Below, one piece after another: positions 1 through 12,318 of a stretch of 64,000 nucleotides of DNA. Origin of the DNA: Owenia fusiformis. Its lineage: Eukaryota > Annelida > Polychaeta > Sabellida > Oweniidae. A program made the translations under genes and the position numbers. Location of the stretch: the NCBI GenBank assembly GCA_903813345.2, contig CAIIXF020000010.1, positions 20,595,181 to 20,659,180 of the forward strand. Direction: 5' to 3'. How positions within the stretch are numbered: the stretch's first letter is position 1; every line of letters starts with the position of its first letter. Under the pieces are notes generated by a model. The model had not been told where the DNA came from and ran no database searches. It saw only the letters and a list, made by a program, of their open reading frames with translations.

Positions 1-179
1 CCCTTTTTAGGAGGCATTTTAGTGATAGAATATTACGAAGTTGAATTTTTTCTCTTTCTCGTGATATAATCTTGTCTGCAAATGTGTCTGTGTTGTCTTT
101 GTGATTATAAAACATTTACTGATTGAATCTTAGCTATCATAACAGACCCATGGGACATAAAACATCTAAGACCTGTTAA

Positions 180-420
180 TAATCCAAATCAAAAACATCC
201 AATTAATTAACAATAAGGACAAACCTCCCAGATTCTCACCTTTCTCTTAATCCAAATAAAAAACATCCAAGTAATTTCCAATAATGATAAATCAATTATC
301 TTCTTGATTCACACTCTCTTAATCCAAACATAAAACATTTAGTTCTTTTCAAATAGGATAAACAAATAAACTCCTTTATTCACACCTTTCTAAAACATCC
401 TGTTGTTTTCCACAAATTAG
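180..420. repeat. minisatellite, ~68-72-bp unit, three to four imperfect copies
   Basis: Units start with TAATCCAAAT at 180, 248 and 320, followed by A-rich AAAACATCCAA-type sequence, an AAxxATGATAAA stretch and a TTCACACCTTTCT-like end. A degenerate partial unit precedes (150-179) and another follows (~390-420). Confidence 0.7.
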
Positions 421-1531
421 GGATGTCACTGAGACTAAATAAGTTAATTAGGACAATATTGGTTCTTTGATTACAATGTATATGTAAAGATAAGTAAAAA
501 CTAACATTGACTCAATATGTGGCTATTATTGAAATGTTCAGACATTTGATTTCTGATAAAAATGTTCAGATTAGACAAGTCACTTTTCATTTCTGGTTGT
601 TCACTGTTCAGATTAGGAGGTGTTCAGATGTCAAGGTTTATTTAACATGGGAGTCAAAGGGAAAAATGGGACCGAAAAAAGTGTTCAAATTGGAAGCTGT
701 TCGGATTAGCCAGGTGTTCAGATATACAGTTTCTACTGTATTCTTAAAATATTTCTATCACATTTTTAAAGAGTGATCATTGCATCATCTTCAAAATCCT
801 GGTATAAATTCAATTGTAAACCGAGTTAAATGTCTACGACTTGTCCATCACCATAATATTAACTGTATGTTCCGATCAAATATCATCAACACATGGAGCT
901 ATGAATTAAAGATTCTCTACTTATACCTTTCACACACAGATAAACATATTGCATTTCATGTAAGCATATCTTGTTTTGAAACCTCTGCAAAACAACTACT
1001 GAACCAGCTTTTGGATAATAGCCTTGCACACTGTCCAGGTATATTAATCATCATTGAGCATACAAGATAACACATGAACAGAAAACATTTAAGCAAATTA
1101 AGGGAAATATTTATATTTTGATATACATCCACGGATGTCACGTATGTTATAATTACAGTAGAAAAACATTGTGCAACATTTGTTTGTGTACATCCATGTT
1201 AAAGGAAGTGACTAAAAATACCCTTAAACACCCTATGTAAAGTTTTAAATTTTTTTTAATAATCTATTTACTATTTTTATGACATCATTTACTCTTTATT
1301 ACATTTGGGCATGCACTTGAAGAAATGGAAAGGAATCTACCATTGACTTAATGGTCTCAATACAATGTACGTACCTACCGGAGAAGAAATATGAATTATC
1401 TCAAGTTTTCATTTGTTCAAACATCTCACAAATAATGTCACTATAAAGCTGAGAAAATGATGTGAGGGATTCTATTTCAAAATGTGACTTTGTTTACCTC
1501 AAAATCATGGTAAAAATTGGTACATCTGAAT
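421..1531. other. AT-rich, no gene recognised
   Basis: Short open frames here have no recognisable product. Between 530 and 730 the degenerate motif TGTTCAGATTAG occurs repeatedly, perhaps an eroded short tandem repeat. Near 1225-1250 a TTAA followed by ACACCCTATGTAAAG resembles the terminus of the TTAA elements listed elsewhere. Confidence 0.5.
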
Positions 1532-2035
1532 CACGCCCGGTTATCCTACAAAATGGATGCAGGGGGATTAGGCGATTTCTGCAAGAAAACTCAACAAATT
1601 TGGAAGATTTATTTTTTCAAGAGAAAATTTCCAACTAAATTGCCAAATGAATAGGTGCAGTGCATGGCAAAATATGTTAGGTCATCTAGTTTGTTTTTTT
1701 AACTGATACCCTTCTAAGATATGAGATCTATTAAAAAAGGCGCATCATCAACAACATGCAAAAGTCAATGTTTTTGCTATAAATCGGGCAACAGTGGTCT
1801 ACATGACCTATAATAAATAGGTATAGGGGACGTTATCACAATACTAATGAGATTGCTCACTTTTTAAAGTTAGTTTCCATGCGTTATACAAAAATAATCG
1901 AAATAAATTAATAACGAGATGACCTAACGTATTTTGCCATGCACTGCGCCCATTCATTTGGCAATTCAGTTGTAAATTTTCTTGCAGAAATCACCTAATC
2001 CCCCCTCCATCCATTTTGTACGATCACCGGGCGTG
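1532..2035. mobile_element. 504-bp MITE with CACGCCCGG ends and 5-bp TSD
   Basis: Terminal inverted repeats (TIRs) of ~60 bp begin CACGCCCGGTTATCCTAC on the left; the right end reads ...CACCGGGCGTG. The arms share AAAATGGATG, GGGGGATTAGG and TTTCTGCAAGAAAA. Inner arms near 1650-1700 and 1915-1955 also match in inverted orientation (GCAGTGCATGGCAAAAT). The element is flanked by TGAAT at 1527-1531 and 2036-2040. There is no coding capacity. Confidence 0.8.
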
Positions 2036-4159
2036 TGAATGGTACTACGTGAAATAGGGGGCAATATTGTTTTTAACGGAATTGTAATTTTTAGCAGTTT
2101 GCGATAAACATGTGGATTGGTTGTTCAAGTTGTCTTAATTGGTTGTTCAAGTTGTCCTCTTGCACAAATCACAGATTGTAGAAAATCAGAGAAGCTTTCA
2201 CATTGCACAATTTTTGAGATTATTAGACAAAGGAACTTAGAAGATGGAGAATTCAGCAAGTACACCAATTAGAAAATTGAGCTGCATTGTTAGAGACTTA
2301 ATACAACTTGTATATCTCATTTCAAACCACTTTGGCTTATACTTTAAATATAACATGGTCTTGTCAAATGTTATCAAAATGTGGTATATGTGAAACCTTT
2401 TAACTTAATTTAAAAAAAATGGTTTTGAAGGACTTTTTTTTAAAAAAAGATGTGAATTTATTTGATTGAATATTTGAATTAACTTTATTTTCAAACTTTG
2501 CACGTGGCCTATAAGTGTTTTGAAGATCATTTTCATTAATTTCCTCATAGTTATCATTCACAGTTCAGAACAACATTGACCTTATCCCTGGGTAAAATAT
2601 AAAATCATTTTCAAAGTCACTAACAGCTAAATAAGTCATGATTATTGGTTTAGACTGAGATTATAATTGTTATTTAACAGAAAATAATTCACGTTTTCCA
2701 ATATATCAGATTTATCACAGACATTTAGTAGCATGAAGAGTTGCATGAATAGGTCATTGCAATCCTAGCTATTGAAAAAATATTCATTTTCCAGGCTATT
2801 TAGTCTAAATGTCAGATATATTTTTATTCTCTGAAGTTTATTCTTTTTATAGATGAATTATTAAAGGATTTCAACACAAAAAGCTGACAATTACAGGACA
2901 AGAGATTATGCATCAAGCTACAGTAATATGCATGATTAAACACGAGAATCATAAATCATAAACCATAAACACAAATCATAAATCGTAATCCCATGCAAGC
3001 AGCAAAAATAATTTGATGAAATTACATGTAATTTAGCACTTAAAATGTCATTTTGATATATGCTTTAAGAGGACTTTGGTCTTTAAGTACAGTATATTAC
3101 ATACAGTTTAATATTATTATTACATACAGTATTTTATATATTATATGGTATTATTAAAACAGAGTTGATATATAATCAATACATGATGTCTTCAGCCCAA
3201 CAGAGAACACTCAGCACGATGCTATCTCTCACTGTGTACATCCTGTGGAAATAAATACTTATTCAAGATGATCTTTCTAACTATATTGATATATGTGTAT
3301 ACATATATATCTCAGTCGAATTAAATGAAATAGGATTCATTCAACCTCTTCAGAATGAAATTCATATCCATGCATATTTATATAACTTCCCTGACATTTG
3401 TTTCCTTTGTGGCCAAGTTTCAAAATCCCCTTACTATTTTTGGGGGTTAATTGTTTTTATTTGCAAAATGAATTATATTGAGCTTTATACATGTACATAA
3501 TTGTGGAGGGCCGAGCATTATTGGCCCCCCTTTGGTGTGGAAAGTATACATAGTAATATAAATTTATATCAAGTTTGACTGCAGTGAGCAGACTGCCAGC
3601 CACCAGCTTTAAAGCCCCTAACTATTTTCAGGTGCTTCAAAAAATGTTCCATGACATTCCACTGTTACACTCTTGCACTTTTGTACATTTTCCATTTTCA
3701 CACACAAGTATAATACTTGAAACTGATCTGTTTCAGCTCATTATTAGATCCTTTATTCAAAGATGTTCAATGTCACATTTTATCTTAAAGAATTCTTAAT
3801 GCAAATAAATAATTCAAGATTACATTCACCACACACATAAATTACAAGATAACATGATGATAAGGCATGACATCTCATTTCATCCCAGCAATGTCATGCC
3901 ATGATATGATAGGTTTTTTGTGATCCAAGAGAAGTTAGATTTAAGGCATTTAAAATTTGAGGTCATATATTTGACATAAAAAAATAAAATCGAGGTCTTT
4001 GTTACGATTCTAATATGATAATAAACAGACAAGAAACACAACATTTGCATTCATGAATTTTAGCGGCCATAGATACTCAAATATAGACCAGTAAATCAAT
4101 TGTTCTAGCTAGCGTGACGTCACATATCATATATTAGAATTCAGCTTATATTTCATGTA
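2036..4159. other. AT-rich, no gene; fragment of a TTAA-type element
   Basis: At ~2313-2420 the sequence CAAACCACTTTGGCTTATA followed by TGTTATCAAAATGTG matches the right part of the TTAA elements (16503, 40268) in reverse orientation, without clear ends. At 2945-2990 there is a short AATCATAAA tandem run. The rest shows nothing. Confidence 0.5.
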
Positions 4160-4902
4160 CAGGGTGTTAAAAAAAACACAACCCAAACAAATCGCTATAT
4201 CTTGGAAAATACTTATACAATTGCACTCATTTTTTCAGGAAAGAAAGAAGAGACTGTGCATGTAGAGCTCCTGTAGTTATTTAGTTGTAAAACATGAAGC
4301 CTTGGACGCCTGCTCAAAAGACATTAGTATTAGAAAGATACGAAAAATGCAGTCAAAGGTGACTGCCACAGCAATAAAACTGAATAACTTTCCAACCATA
4401 GTGTTTTGGCACTTCAGATTTGGCACAAATTATCCTCATTCAATGTGTGGTGAATTTGTGGAGTTTCATCAAAATCGCTCCAGGGACTTTACAGTCATGG
4501 TCAAAATACCTTCTTAAGTCTGCCTGAACCAGGGCGTTTGACTGCGTTTTGAACGCATTTCGACCATATCTGTAAAGTCCCTGGGGTGATTTTGATTTCA
4601 CTCAACAGATTTAACATACTTTGAATGAAGATGATTTGTGCCAAATTTGAAGAGCTAAAACACTATGATTAGAAAGTTATTCAGTTTTATTTCAGTGGCA
4701 GTCACCCCTGACTGCGTTTTTCGTATTTTTCCAATACTAATGTCTTTTGAGCAGGTGTCTAAGGCATCAAGTTTTATAACTTACCAACTACAGGAGGAAT
4801 ATATACATAGTCTCTTCTTTCTTTCCTGAAAAAATGAACATAATTGCAGTAACTTTCCAAGATATAGCAATTTCTTTGGGTTGCGTTTTTTTGAACACCC
4901 TG
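4160..4902. mobile_element. 743-bp foldback MITE, CAGGGTGTT ends, TA target
   Basis: The left end is CAGGGTGTTAAAAAAAACAC and the right end is ...TTTGAACACCCTG, flanked by TA at 4158-4159 and 4903-4904. Almost the whole element is one imperfect hairpin. Pairs include AAAGACATTAGTATTAGAAA with its complement near 4730-4750, and CCAGGGACTTTACAG (4480s) with CTGTAAAGTCCCTGG (4570s). The TA target and end sequence suggest Tc1/mariner. The 71-residue frame inside is hairpin sequence and not a gene. Confidence 0.8.
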
Positions 4903-5547
4903 TAGTTAGGGGTCTTAAAACTTGTGGATCTTATATCACAGTACATGTCTTATTCTGATGGCAATGACTCGTGAATATATTTGAATAAAAGTATATGTTA
5001 CATGCAGCAAGGTTTTATTTAATACCTGGGGCTTAGTATGAGTACCCAATGAAACGACATCCTGCTTAACATGGCCCTTATACTAGAGAATAAAGGGCGT
5101 GAGTTTTCAAAGACATTAAGGCACCCTTTCTGCATCATTTTAAATTTGAAAAATGATGATGAAGTTAAAATCTAACTCCAGGATATGAACATCAACACCA
5201 ACTCAAAATATAGCCTTACGCCCATGATACCCCATGTCTCTCTTAAATACAAACAGAATAAACAGGGAAATGTAATTGAAGTTGCAATTGTGTTTTCAGC
5301 TACTCAGTGTCACTCCTCTGGAAATCCGTAGTTTATTGCATGGTACAAGGCCACACGATGCAAAGAAAATTATTGCTTTCGTAGCAGAACAAACAAATTT
5401 TCAATCTTTGTTAAACTGTTTTTTCTGAATGTTTCATGACAAAAACTCACTAAACTATCAAAATTATGCTACATTATCAGGAAAGATTGATTTTATTTTT
5501 ACTTACAAATCACTAACATCTTTATTTTTTGATATATTTACATGAAC
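4903..5547. other. no gene recognised
   Basis: AT-rich sequence with no repeat pairing found in the window. Confidence 0.4.
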
Positions 5548-6000
5548 ATACGTAAGGCCATGAGAAGTAGATTCTTTGTTTTGCGTTCCCTTGCTTGCAC
5601 GATTTTGAGTAAATCAGAAAAAACAAACACATATCCAAATAGCAATCACAAGGGTCTGAAAGTACCATCGCATTTCGTTCAATCAGAATCAGAAGAAATG
5701 ACGGTTAATTTGATGTGCCTCAAAATTGACAGAGTTATTGATTATTTTGGCATACATGGTTTATTTTCTTATTTTTTACCTTTGAATAATAGCTGTATGT
5801 TTAAATATATTGTATAAAATGTATAGATATGTGTTTGTAATCACAAATGTATGTCATCCCTTTTTATGCCCTTAAAATGCATTCATTTCTCAGCAAAAAA
5901 GTTTGTGTTTTTTCTTGAGTTTGTGTTTGTTTTCCTTGTACCCTTGCATGATTTGGATTTTGCCAGGACTTAAAACAAAGAATCTACTTCTTATGGCCTA
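5548..6000. repeat. ~450-bp inverted repeat, probable eroded foldback MITE
   Basis: Arms at 5550-5580 and 5968-5999 match over ~28 bp at one mismatch (AGGCCATGAGAAGTAG / its complement) and continue more weakly for ~60 bp (CCTTGCTTGCACGAT versus ATCATGCAAGGGT). A TAAGGCC / GGCCTA outer edge would allow a TA target. Confidence 0.55.
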
Positions 6001-6739
6001 ATCTTATAATTCTGATGTCATCAAAGATTCAATAAGTTATATTTATATACATGTATACGTGTATACAGTATGCAATATGTACCATTCTATTTATATGGTA
6101 AAATGGGTGATAACTGCAACATAATAGCATGGGCTTTCAACGGAACTATTGTTGTTGGTAACACAAGAAAAATTACCATTTAATACAGACTCTGATGCAG
6201 TTTCTCAATTATCGATGTGTAATCGTTCAAGAGCAATGTATTTTAAGAATAATTATCAAAGTAAAGTAAAACTTAATAATGAACTAGATACTTTCGGATT
6301 TTGTACTGCATTGTCATAACATGAGGTCATGATCTTATGTAAAATACCATTGTATCAGCAGGGGCTTCATTAGCAGCAGGCAACAGGGGATTTATACTTG
6401 TTGTTTTCACAAAATCGCCTGTTGTTTCTAGGGACTTTTCAACTTTTCTATGTTAAATCAATGATTTCCATTAATTTTGCCTGTTGTTTTCATTTACTTA
6501 GCCTAGTGTGAGAAATTCTAGTGAAACGCCTGTATCAGTCAACATCTGCAAAATAGCTGTTATTGGTTAATCATCTTTGGAAATGAAAATGAGAAAAAAT
6601 AGCATTGGGCTCACATGGTGAAAGTGCATTCTAGACATTATTGTTAACCTACACTTAGCTGCCTCTACATGTACATGTATATATTGCTTATGTACATTGT
6701 TCCTGCAAGGTATAAATAGAACGTAAATAGAAATATTTC
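6001..6739. other. no gene recognised
   Basis: AT-rich, no structure found. Confidence 0.4.
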
Positions 6740-7330
6740 AGGACAGATTTGCTTCAAGTTTTATATGCTGATGCTTAGCAACACAGGAGTTTTCTTGAGA
6801 AAGGATTCTCAAGATGGCAACTGACTCTCAAAATGGCCGCTGTTTTTCGTAAAATAACGTAATCTGTGATAAATACCAGTGGACTGATTTGGTTCAAATT
6901 TTATATGCTGATGTCTAGCCATACAGGAGCTCTGGTCGAGAAGGAAGTATTTAAGATGGCAGTTGATTTTAAAGATGGCCGCCATTTTTCATAAAAGAAC
7001 GAAATCTTTGATTGATAAATCAAATACCAGTTGACTTATTTGGTTCAAGTTTTATATGGTGATGCATAGAGATAGGGGAGCTCTATTCAAGAAATTTTTT
7101 TTAAGATAGCCACTATTTATCAAAATGGCCACCATCTTTCATTAAAAATATAATCTTTGATAAACATAAAAAATATAATCTTTGATAACTGAAATACCAG
7201 TGCAGTGGATGGATTTGGTTCATGCTGATACAAAGGAGCAGAAATTTTCAAGATGGCGGCTATTTATCAAAACATGTTTTGTTCTGTGGGATTTGCCTCT
7301 CCGTGGAGTTGCTGTTTTTTCTCGTTGGAA
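6740..7330 (+). mobile_element. 3' part of a Helitron-like element with ~130-bp internal tandem repeats
   Basis: Three to four imperfect units carry TTTGGTTCAAxTTTTATATG, GATGCxTAG, a GGAGCTCT-like block, AAGATGGC and AATGGCCGCCAT. The block ends TGTTCTGTGGGATTTGCC plus a CTCCGTGGAG hairpin, the same 3' tail as the elements ending at 14161 and 19389. The CTRR terminus is degenerate and no 5' end is present. Confidence 0.65.
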
Positions 7331-8520
7331 ATTGAGGATAATTCTAGTAGTTATTTATTTTGAGTGCAAGCTCATGAACTGGCTCATGTACAAAAGTTTT
7401 TACTCATGTTTTTCATCTATTTCACAGAATTTATTAGTTAAAATAGAATAATGAAGTAATATAAATTATGTTTTCTTGTTTTAATTTCTTTGTGTGGCTG
7501 GTGAAACGCATCTCTTGAAAAGAAAGTATATGTTATGGCTGCCATAGTACATTAGGTCAGAATTCAAGAAGCAATCCATAAATTAAGCTAGTATTAATAT
7601 CACAAATGAGACATATTCAATCCAAGTTAATCCAAATAAATGAAATTGTCAAATAGTAAAAGTCTTATGGAGAAAACATGATTTTAATTGGAATAAAGAT
7701 CATGCTTATTCTTGAAAAAAATACGATCATTTATCATTTTCGAACAAAAGATGAAAATTTGGTACCTTAGCAGAATATGGCCATCATTTTTTAAAAGCTG
7801 TGATTATAATGAATATTGCTTATGAGTTATACAAAATATTTTTTATGTTAGGAATGCTTTAAAGTTTAAAATTATTAAAAAGTTTTCTGGAAAATATGGT
7901 GGATGACTTGTTCTCTCCCAGCTACTCCAAGGAGAATTGGCTCCAGGATCAAACTCGATATTTTCGTCGAAATGCCGTTATTTACTGAATTTATAACCGA
8001 CTATAAATTCAAAATAAACAATTCAAAACATTTGAACCAATTATTTTGATCATTTCTTGCGAGTTTTTGAAATAAGGCCAAAATTCACAATTCAAATTTT
8101 GAAGTGAACAAAATGGCGGCTATTTGAATTCAAATTTTGTATCACAACATGTTCATATATGGGACAGAATATCGCTTTTTCTCTATATACGTACAGAGTT
8201 TCAGAGTTAATCAGTTTGTATATAAGATATATGATATACCATAGTTATTAAAGTGGTTTACATGTAGAATACCTAACTATGTTTGCATTACACTAATGAA
8301 ATAAAGTATATTATATATGTGTATGTTTCAGCTCCAGACTATACAGAACCAAATAGATGGACTGAGTTGATGTAAATACCTACAAAGGAAAATACTCTAT
8401 GGATAGAAAATATTGATTGAAAGACACATTGATTGCTGAGAATTCAATTATCAAAGAAGTGATTTGTTTCATTGTTCATAATCTCTTTATATAAACTTGC
8501 TGCAAGTCCAAGTGTAAATG
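7331..8520. other. no gene; ~80-bp segment repeated inverted at 49155
   Basis: 7945-8030 (CGATATTTTCGTCGAAATG, then ACCGACTATAAATTCAAAAT) matches the reverse complement of ~49160-49255. The rest shows nothing. Confidence 0.5.
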
Positions 8521-8672
8521 AATGTGTATATTGCACTGTGAATAAAGGTTATTGGACTGCGAATAAAAGTTACTGTGTATTGTGAACATAAAAATTATTG
8601 TACTGTGAACATAAAAATTACTGTACTACATGTATGAGCATAAAAGTAATTGTACTGTGAACAAGTGTATGT
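8520..8672. repeat. short tandem repeat, ~25-28-bp unit
   Basis: About five units of the form TGTACTGTGAACATAAAAATTA, degenerating at both edges. Confidence 0.75.
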
Positions 8673-8940
8673 GAATATGTATAAAATAAAATGCAATATT
8701 GTATTAAATCTGAATAATTCTTTATCTTTTGGATCATCTTTAATAAGATAAGGCATGTACCCGATATTGTCTTCGGGCATCTAATTCAAAGTAAGACCCA
8801 ATTTGTTGTTTGTTGTTCTGATAATAAATGCCATGGGGCATTATGGATAAAGAAAAGAAAAATATGATTTATCCAGTTCATTAAAGGCAAACTATTCAGT
8901 TAATAAAGATTCCCACATGGGAGTTCTTAAAGGCACCATA

Positions 8941-9120
8941 TAAAGTTTGAACCACTTTGGCTTATATAGTAGTCTTACCCAATGCTATCAAAATGTGATA
9001 TGTGAACCTTTGTTTTTGAATTTCAAAAAGTGGTTTATTGTTTGTTCAAAAATCGTGAATTTATTTAAATTTTAGAGCTCACACATATCTTTTAATAAAG
9101 GATAATTTACACCAATGCTT
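8941..9120 (-). mobile_element. truncated TTAA-type MITE terminus
   Basis: TTAA at 8937-8940 is followed by AGGCACCATATAAAGTTTGA and CCACTTTGGCTTATATA. These are the right terminus of the 16503 and 40268 elements in reverse. Homology fades after ~9120 and no second end is visible. Confidence 0.6.
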
Positions 9121-9131
9121 TCACTAGGTTT

Positions 9132-9158
9132 TTAGACTCCGGAGAGTCCGGAGTCTAA
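9132..9158. other. perfect 12-bp-stem palindrome
   Basis: TTAGACTCCGGA, a GAG loop, then TCCGGAGTCTAA. Related half-sites (CCGGAGTCT, CAGAGTCTAA, CGGGGTCTAAT) occur at ~9191, ~9216 and ~9459. Confidence 0.8.
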
Positions 9159-9595
9159 TGTCTTGAAACCTTCTTGCTCCAGAGTAGCTTATCCGGAGTC
9201 TGAAGTGTTTTTTCCAGAGTCTAATTTTTCATTTTTGTCACGTTATTTGAGGTAAAACTCTGGAGAAAATACATAAAACTGGGTACAAACAAGGAATAGG
9301 AAGTCAGAAACCTTTTAGAAATAAATATTGGGATTAAAATAGCAAGATAATCTTAAGAAGTGTGTTGAAAAGTATACTAATAGGATATCTCTGATCTCAC
9401 ATGGTTGAGAAATAGTCGCGCTATCGCGAAAAAAGTAGTCACAATACCGCTATAAATCCGGGGTCTAATACTTTCCTGGTGAGAACCCTGTTAGCATTCG
9501 TCCTCACATGTTTTTTGTAAAGAAAGTAGATGAATAATTAAAAGGAAAAATGAACTCATCCATGCATGAAATGGTAATATTTAAAACACAAATAT

Positions 9596-10165
9596 TCCCA
9601 TCGAACGAAGTTCGGAGGGATATAGGGAACACCTCCAGACGTATGTCAATACGTATACCCTTTCGTACGTCCGTCCAGACAATAACTCAAATACCAATGA
9701 ACCGATATTGTTCATATTTTGTACACATATACCCTAAAGCCGATTTCAAAACGCCAGCTCGTTAAAAAATGGCGCCAAATTGGAGTGCTGATTTGACAGT
9801 AATTTAGGTACAATATGTAAAACTGTAATAGCAATATGTTTTAAATTAAAAAATTATATAGGACATTAATAAAGCTAGAAATGTAGACTGCATTGAAGAA
9901 ACACATGCCAGCCATCTTGAAATAGCGGCAGCCCACGGCTGTTATCTGATTATGACGCTTTCAGTCGAAAGTGGCCATTTTGAAAAATGACCGCCATTAC
10001 GTTTTTCACTAGAACTCTAAAAGTAATGGAGCGATCCGATTTTTTTATATTTGATTTGTGAATACTATAAGCATGGCACACTGTCTAATGACACTTTGGG
10101 GAGTAGGCGCCCATTTTGAAAAATGGCAACCATTTTTACGTGTGTTAATTTACGTCTTTTTATTT
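9596..10165 (+). mobile_element. Helitron-like element, 5' part
   Basis: Starts TCCCATCGAACGAAGTTCGG like the elements at 13551 and 18393. It carries two units of the same internal repeat (GGAGCGAT..., ACTATAAGCATGGCACACTG, CATTTTGAAAAATGG). The 3' hairpin and CTRR end are missing. Confidence 0.7.
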
Positions 10166-10960
10166 TTTTTTAGCAGACGGTAGAATTTTGCTTGACCAAA
10201 ATGTTTGATTTTTCGAAACCATTGAGAAAAAGAGAGTACACAACTGCATATCATGGGTGCCCTGAAAACCTCACTTGAGCTAGGATAATGTGGCGATGCT
10301 CGATTTTGAATATGGGATATATCCTCGGGCCCTCGGTAACATATCTCAGGATATGCTCCATATCCAAAACCTCTAAAACAACCTTCATATATACTTTAGG
10401 AAGAATGTGTAGACTATTGAGTTTTCCTTTACCAAAATTACTTTCTATTTCACATATTTTTTCATATATTTGAATTTGAAGAATCTAATCCTATTTTCTT
10501 TATTGCTATATTTACTGTTATTGAATATTGCATATCGGATGTACGTTTAGCCCTAAAAAGGCATCAGTACTAATGAAATCCTATTATATACATATATTAT
10601 CCTCCATTGACACAATTTGCGCAAACGGACGTGTTCTCACTGAAGATTAATTATGGATAACTAGTATGTACAGTATATACTAGGGAAGAATTAACTGGCA
10701 CCCTCCATTGGCTCAGGGAGCGAGAAATTAATTGGTAAGATACCCGGGGTAAGACAAAATTCACATGCAGATTCTTGGGATAAGATATTAACTCCTAGAA
10801 TTACGCAGTTGTTCATCAGCTTAATTATTTCCGAACCTGGGTTTCCAAAACAATTAGGTGGAACCCAGGGACACTGCGTCATAGCTAGGTAGATGCCCGA
10901 CCACTAGTCTAAGCCGGGTTGAGTGATGATGCTACAGGTGATAGTTCTTGGACATGATTA
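10166..10960. other. no gene recognised
   Basis: No repeat or coding signal found. Less AT-rich than its surroundings toward 10700-10960. Confidence 0.4.
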
Positions 10961-11062
10961 TACTTTGGCGGAAGGATATTGCGATCAGCTTGGCGGGCAA
11001 TGACAACGCCATTCTTTGGCGGAAGAATATTGTGGTCAGCTTGGCGGACAGTGACGTCTCTC
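10961..11062. repeat. two-copy tandem repeat, 51-bp period
   Basis: CTTTGGCGGAAGGATATTG...CAGCTTGGCGGGCA at 10963 recurs at 11014 with a few substitutions. Confidence 0.75.
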
Positions 11063-11815
11063 TTTTATTCTGTGCATTTCCAAATAGACGAATCGAACTG
11101 AGGGTCAACCGATACGGCCCGGGTTGAGGGTGTAACCTTCAATGTGATATGATTAGAGGATCCTAAAGCGAGGTAGGTGGGAACCTACATTTACATGGAA
11201 ATCATTTTTGAGTGTATATTATAAAAAGTGTAAAAACACGTCAAGATGTCACAATTCGCTGCTGGCCTTTTCGTATGTTACTCTTTCTTTCTAAGTCTTC
11301 TAACTACAAAATATATATTAAAGGGGCAACAAAGACCGTAGAGAAAAAATTCGAAAATTTTTATTTAGTTCTGAACTATCGGGTCAATATTTGGCTTAAC
11401 ATCTTCTTTGACATACCTATTTTCTTTTAATGTATGAATAAACTAAGTATCAATTTCAGCATTAAGAAGTGTAAATTCAGTTCAAAGCTTCTATAAAGGG
11501 GGTCCCAGATTCACCACGGTTCAAGAGGAATATCAGTTGAAATAATGTTCATTCAGGAGGTTTCTTTGCAGATAATAAAAATATATATGTTAGTCTTGAT
11601 GAAATATCCAAACTTAAATATATATATATATTGATACTGTGATGGTTGATTGGCCCTCCTGCACAAATTGTTACACCTTTAATTAGGTAAGCAACCATGT
11701 GTATTACAGAGTAGATGAGATTATTTATTTTTGTTAATTTTTCATGATGTATCAGCTTCTGTAACAAATTCTTACAACTTCCAATAACTTAACAAATACT
11801 GTTTAGACTGACTTC
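11063..11815. other. no gene recognised
   Basis: Only an AT dinucleotide run near 11620-11635 stands out. Confidence 0.4.
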
Positions 11816-12318
11816 AATTTTTTCCAAATCATCTACAGGTTTTCAGAAGTTCAAATCTGACTTTAGATTTGAGATTTGACTTTCAATGACCTTCTCACGG
11901 TCAATAAAGGTCAAAACAAGTATTTTTCAACTTGCTTCAAATTTATCAATTTTTTTCAAAAACATCTACAAGTTTTCAACAGTTCAAATCTCGCTATAGA
12001 TTTGACCTTCTATGACATTCTCAAGGTCAAAAAAGCATTGACCCTCAATGACATTCTAAAGGTCAAAAAGGTCTTTTTTCATTTTGCTTGTATAAGTTCT
12101 CAAAAGTTCAAATCTGACTATACATTTGACCTTAAATGACATTCTCAAGGTAAAAAAAAGATTTGACCTTCAATGACCATCTCAAGGTCAAAAAGGTCTT
12201 TTTCATCATGCTTCAAATTGACCATTTTTTCAAAATCTACAAATTTTCAGAAGTTCAAATCTGACTTTAGATTTGAAATTTCACCTTCAATGACCTTCTC
12301 AGAGTCAAAAAGGTCTAA
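11816..12318. repeat. 'AAGGTCA' minisatellite, ~120-bp unit, about four copies
   Basis: Each unit runs CATCTACAAGTTTTCAG, AGTTCAAATCTGACT, ATTTGACCTTCAATGA, TCTCAAGGTCAAAAAGGTC, then a TTTTTCATCTTGCTTCAAAT-like end. The same family reappears at 26840-27460. Open frames across it are by-products of the repeat. Confidence 0.85.

Noticed and set aside
11876-12139. 87-residue frame with repeated LTLNDILKVKK-like words
   Set aside because: This is the AAGGTCA minisatellite translated, not a protein-coding repeat.
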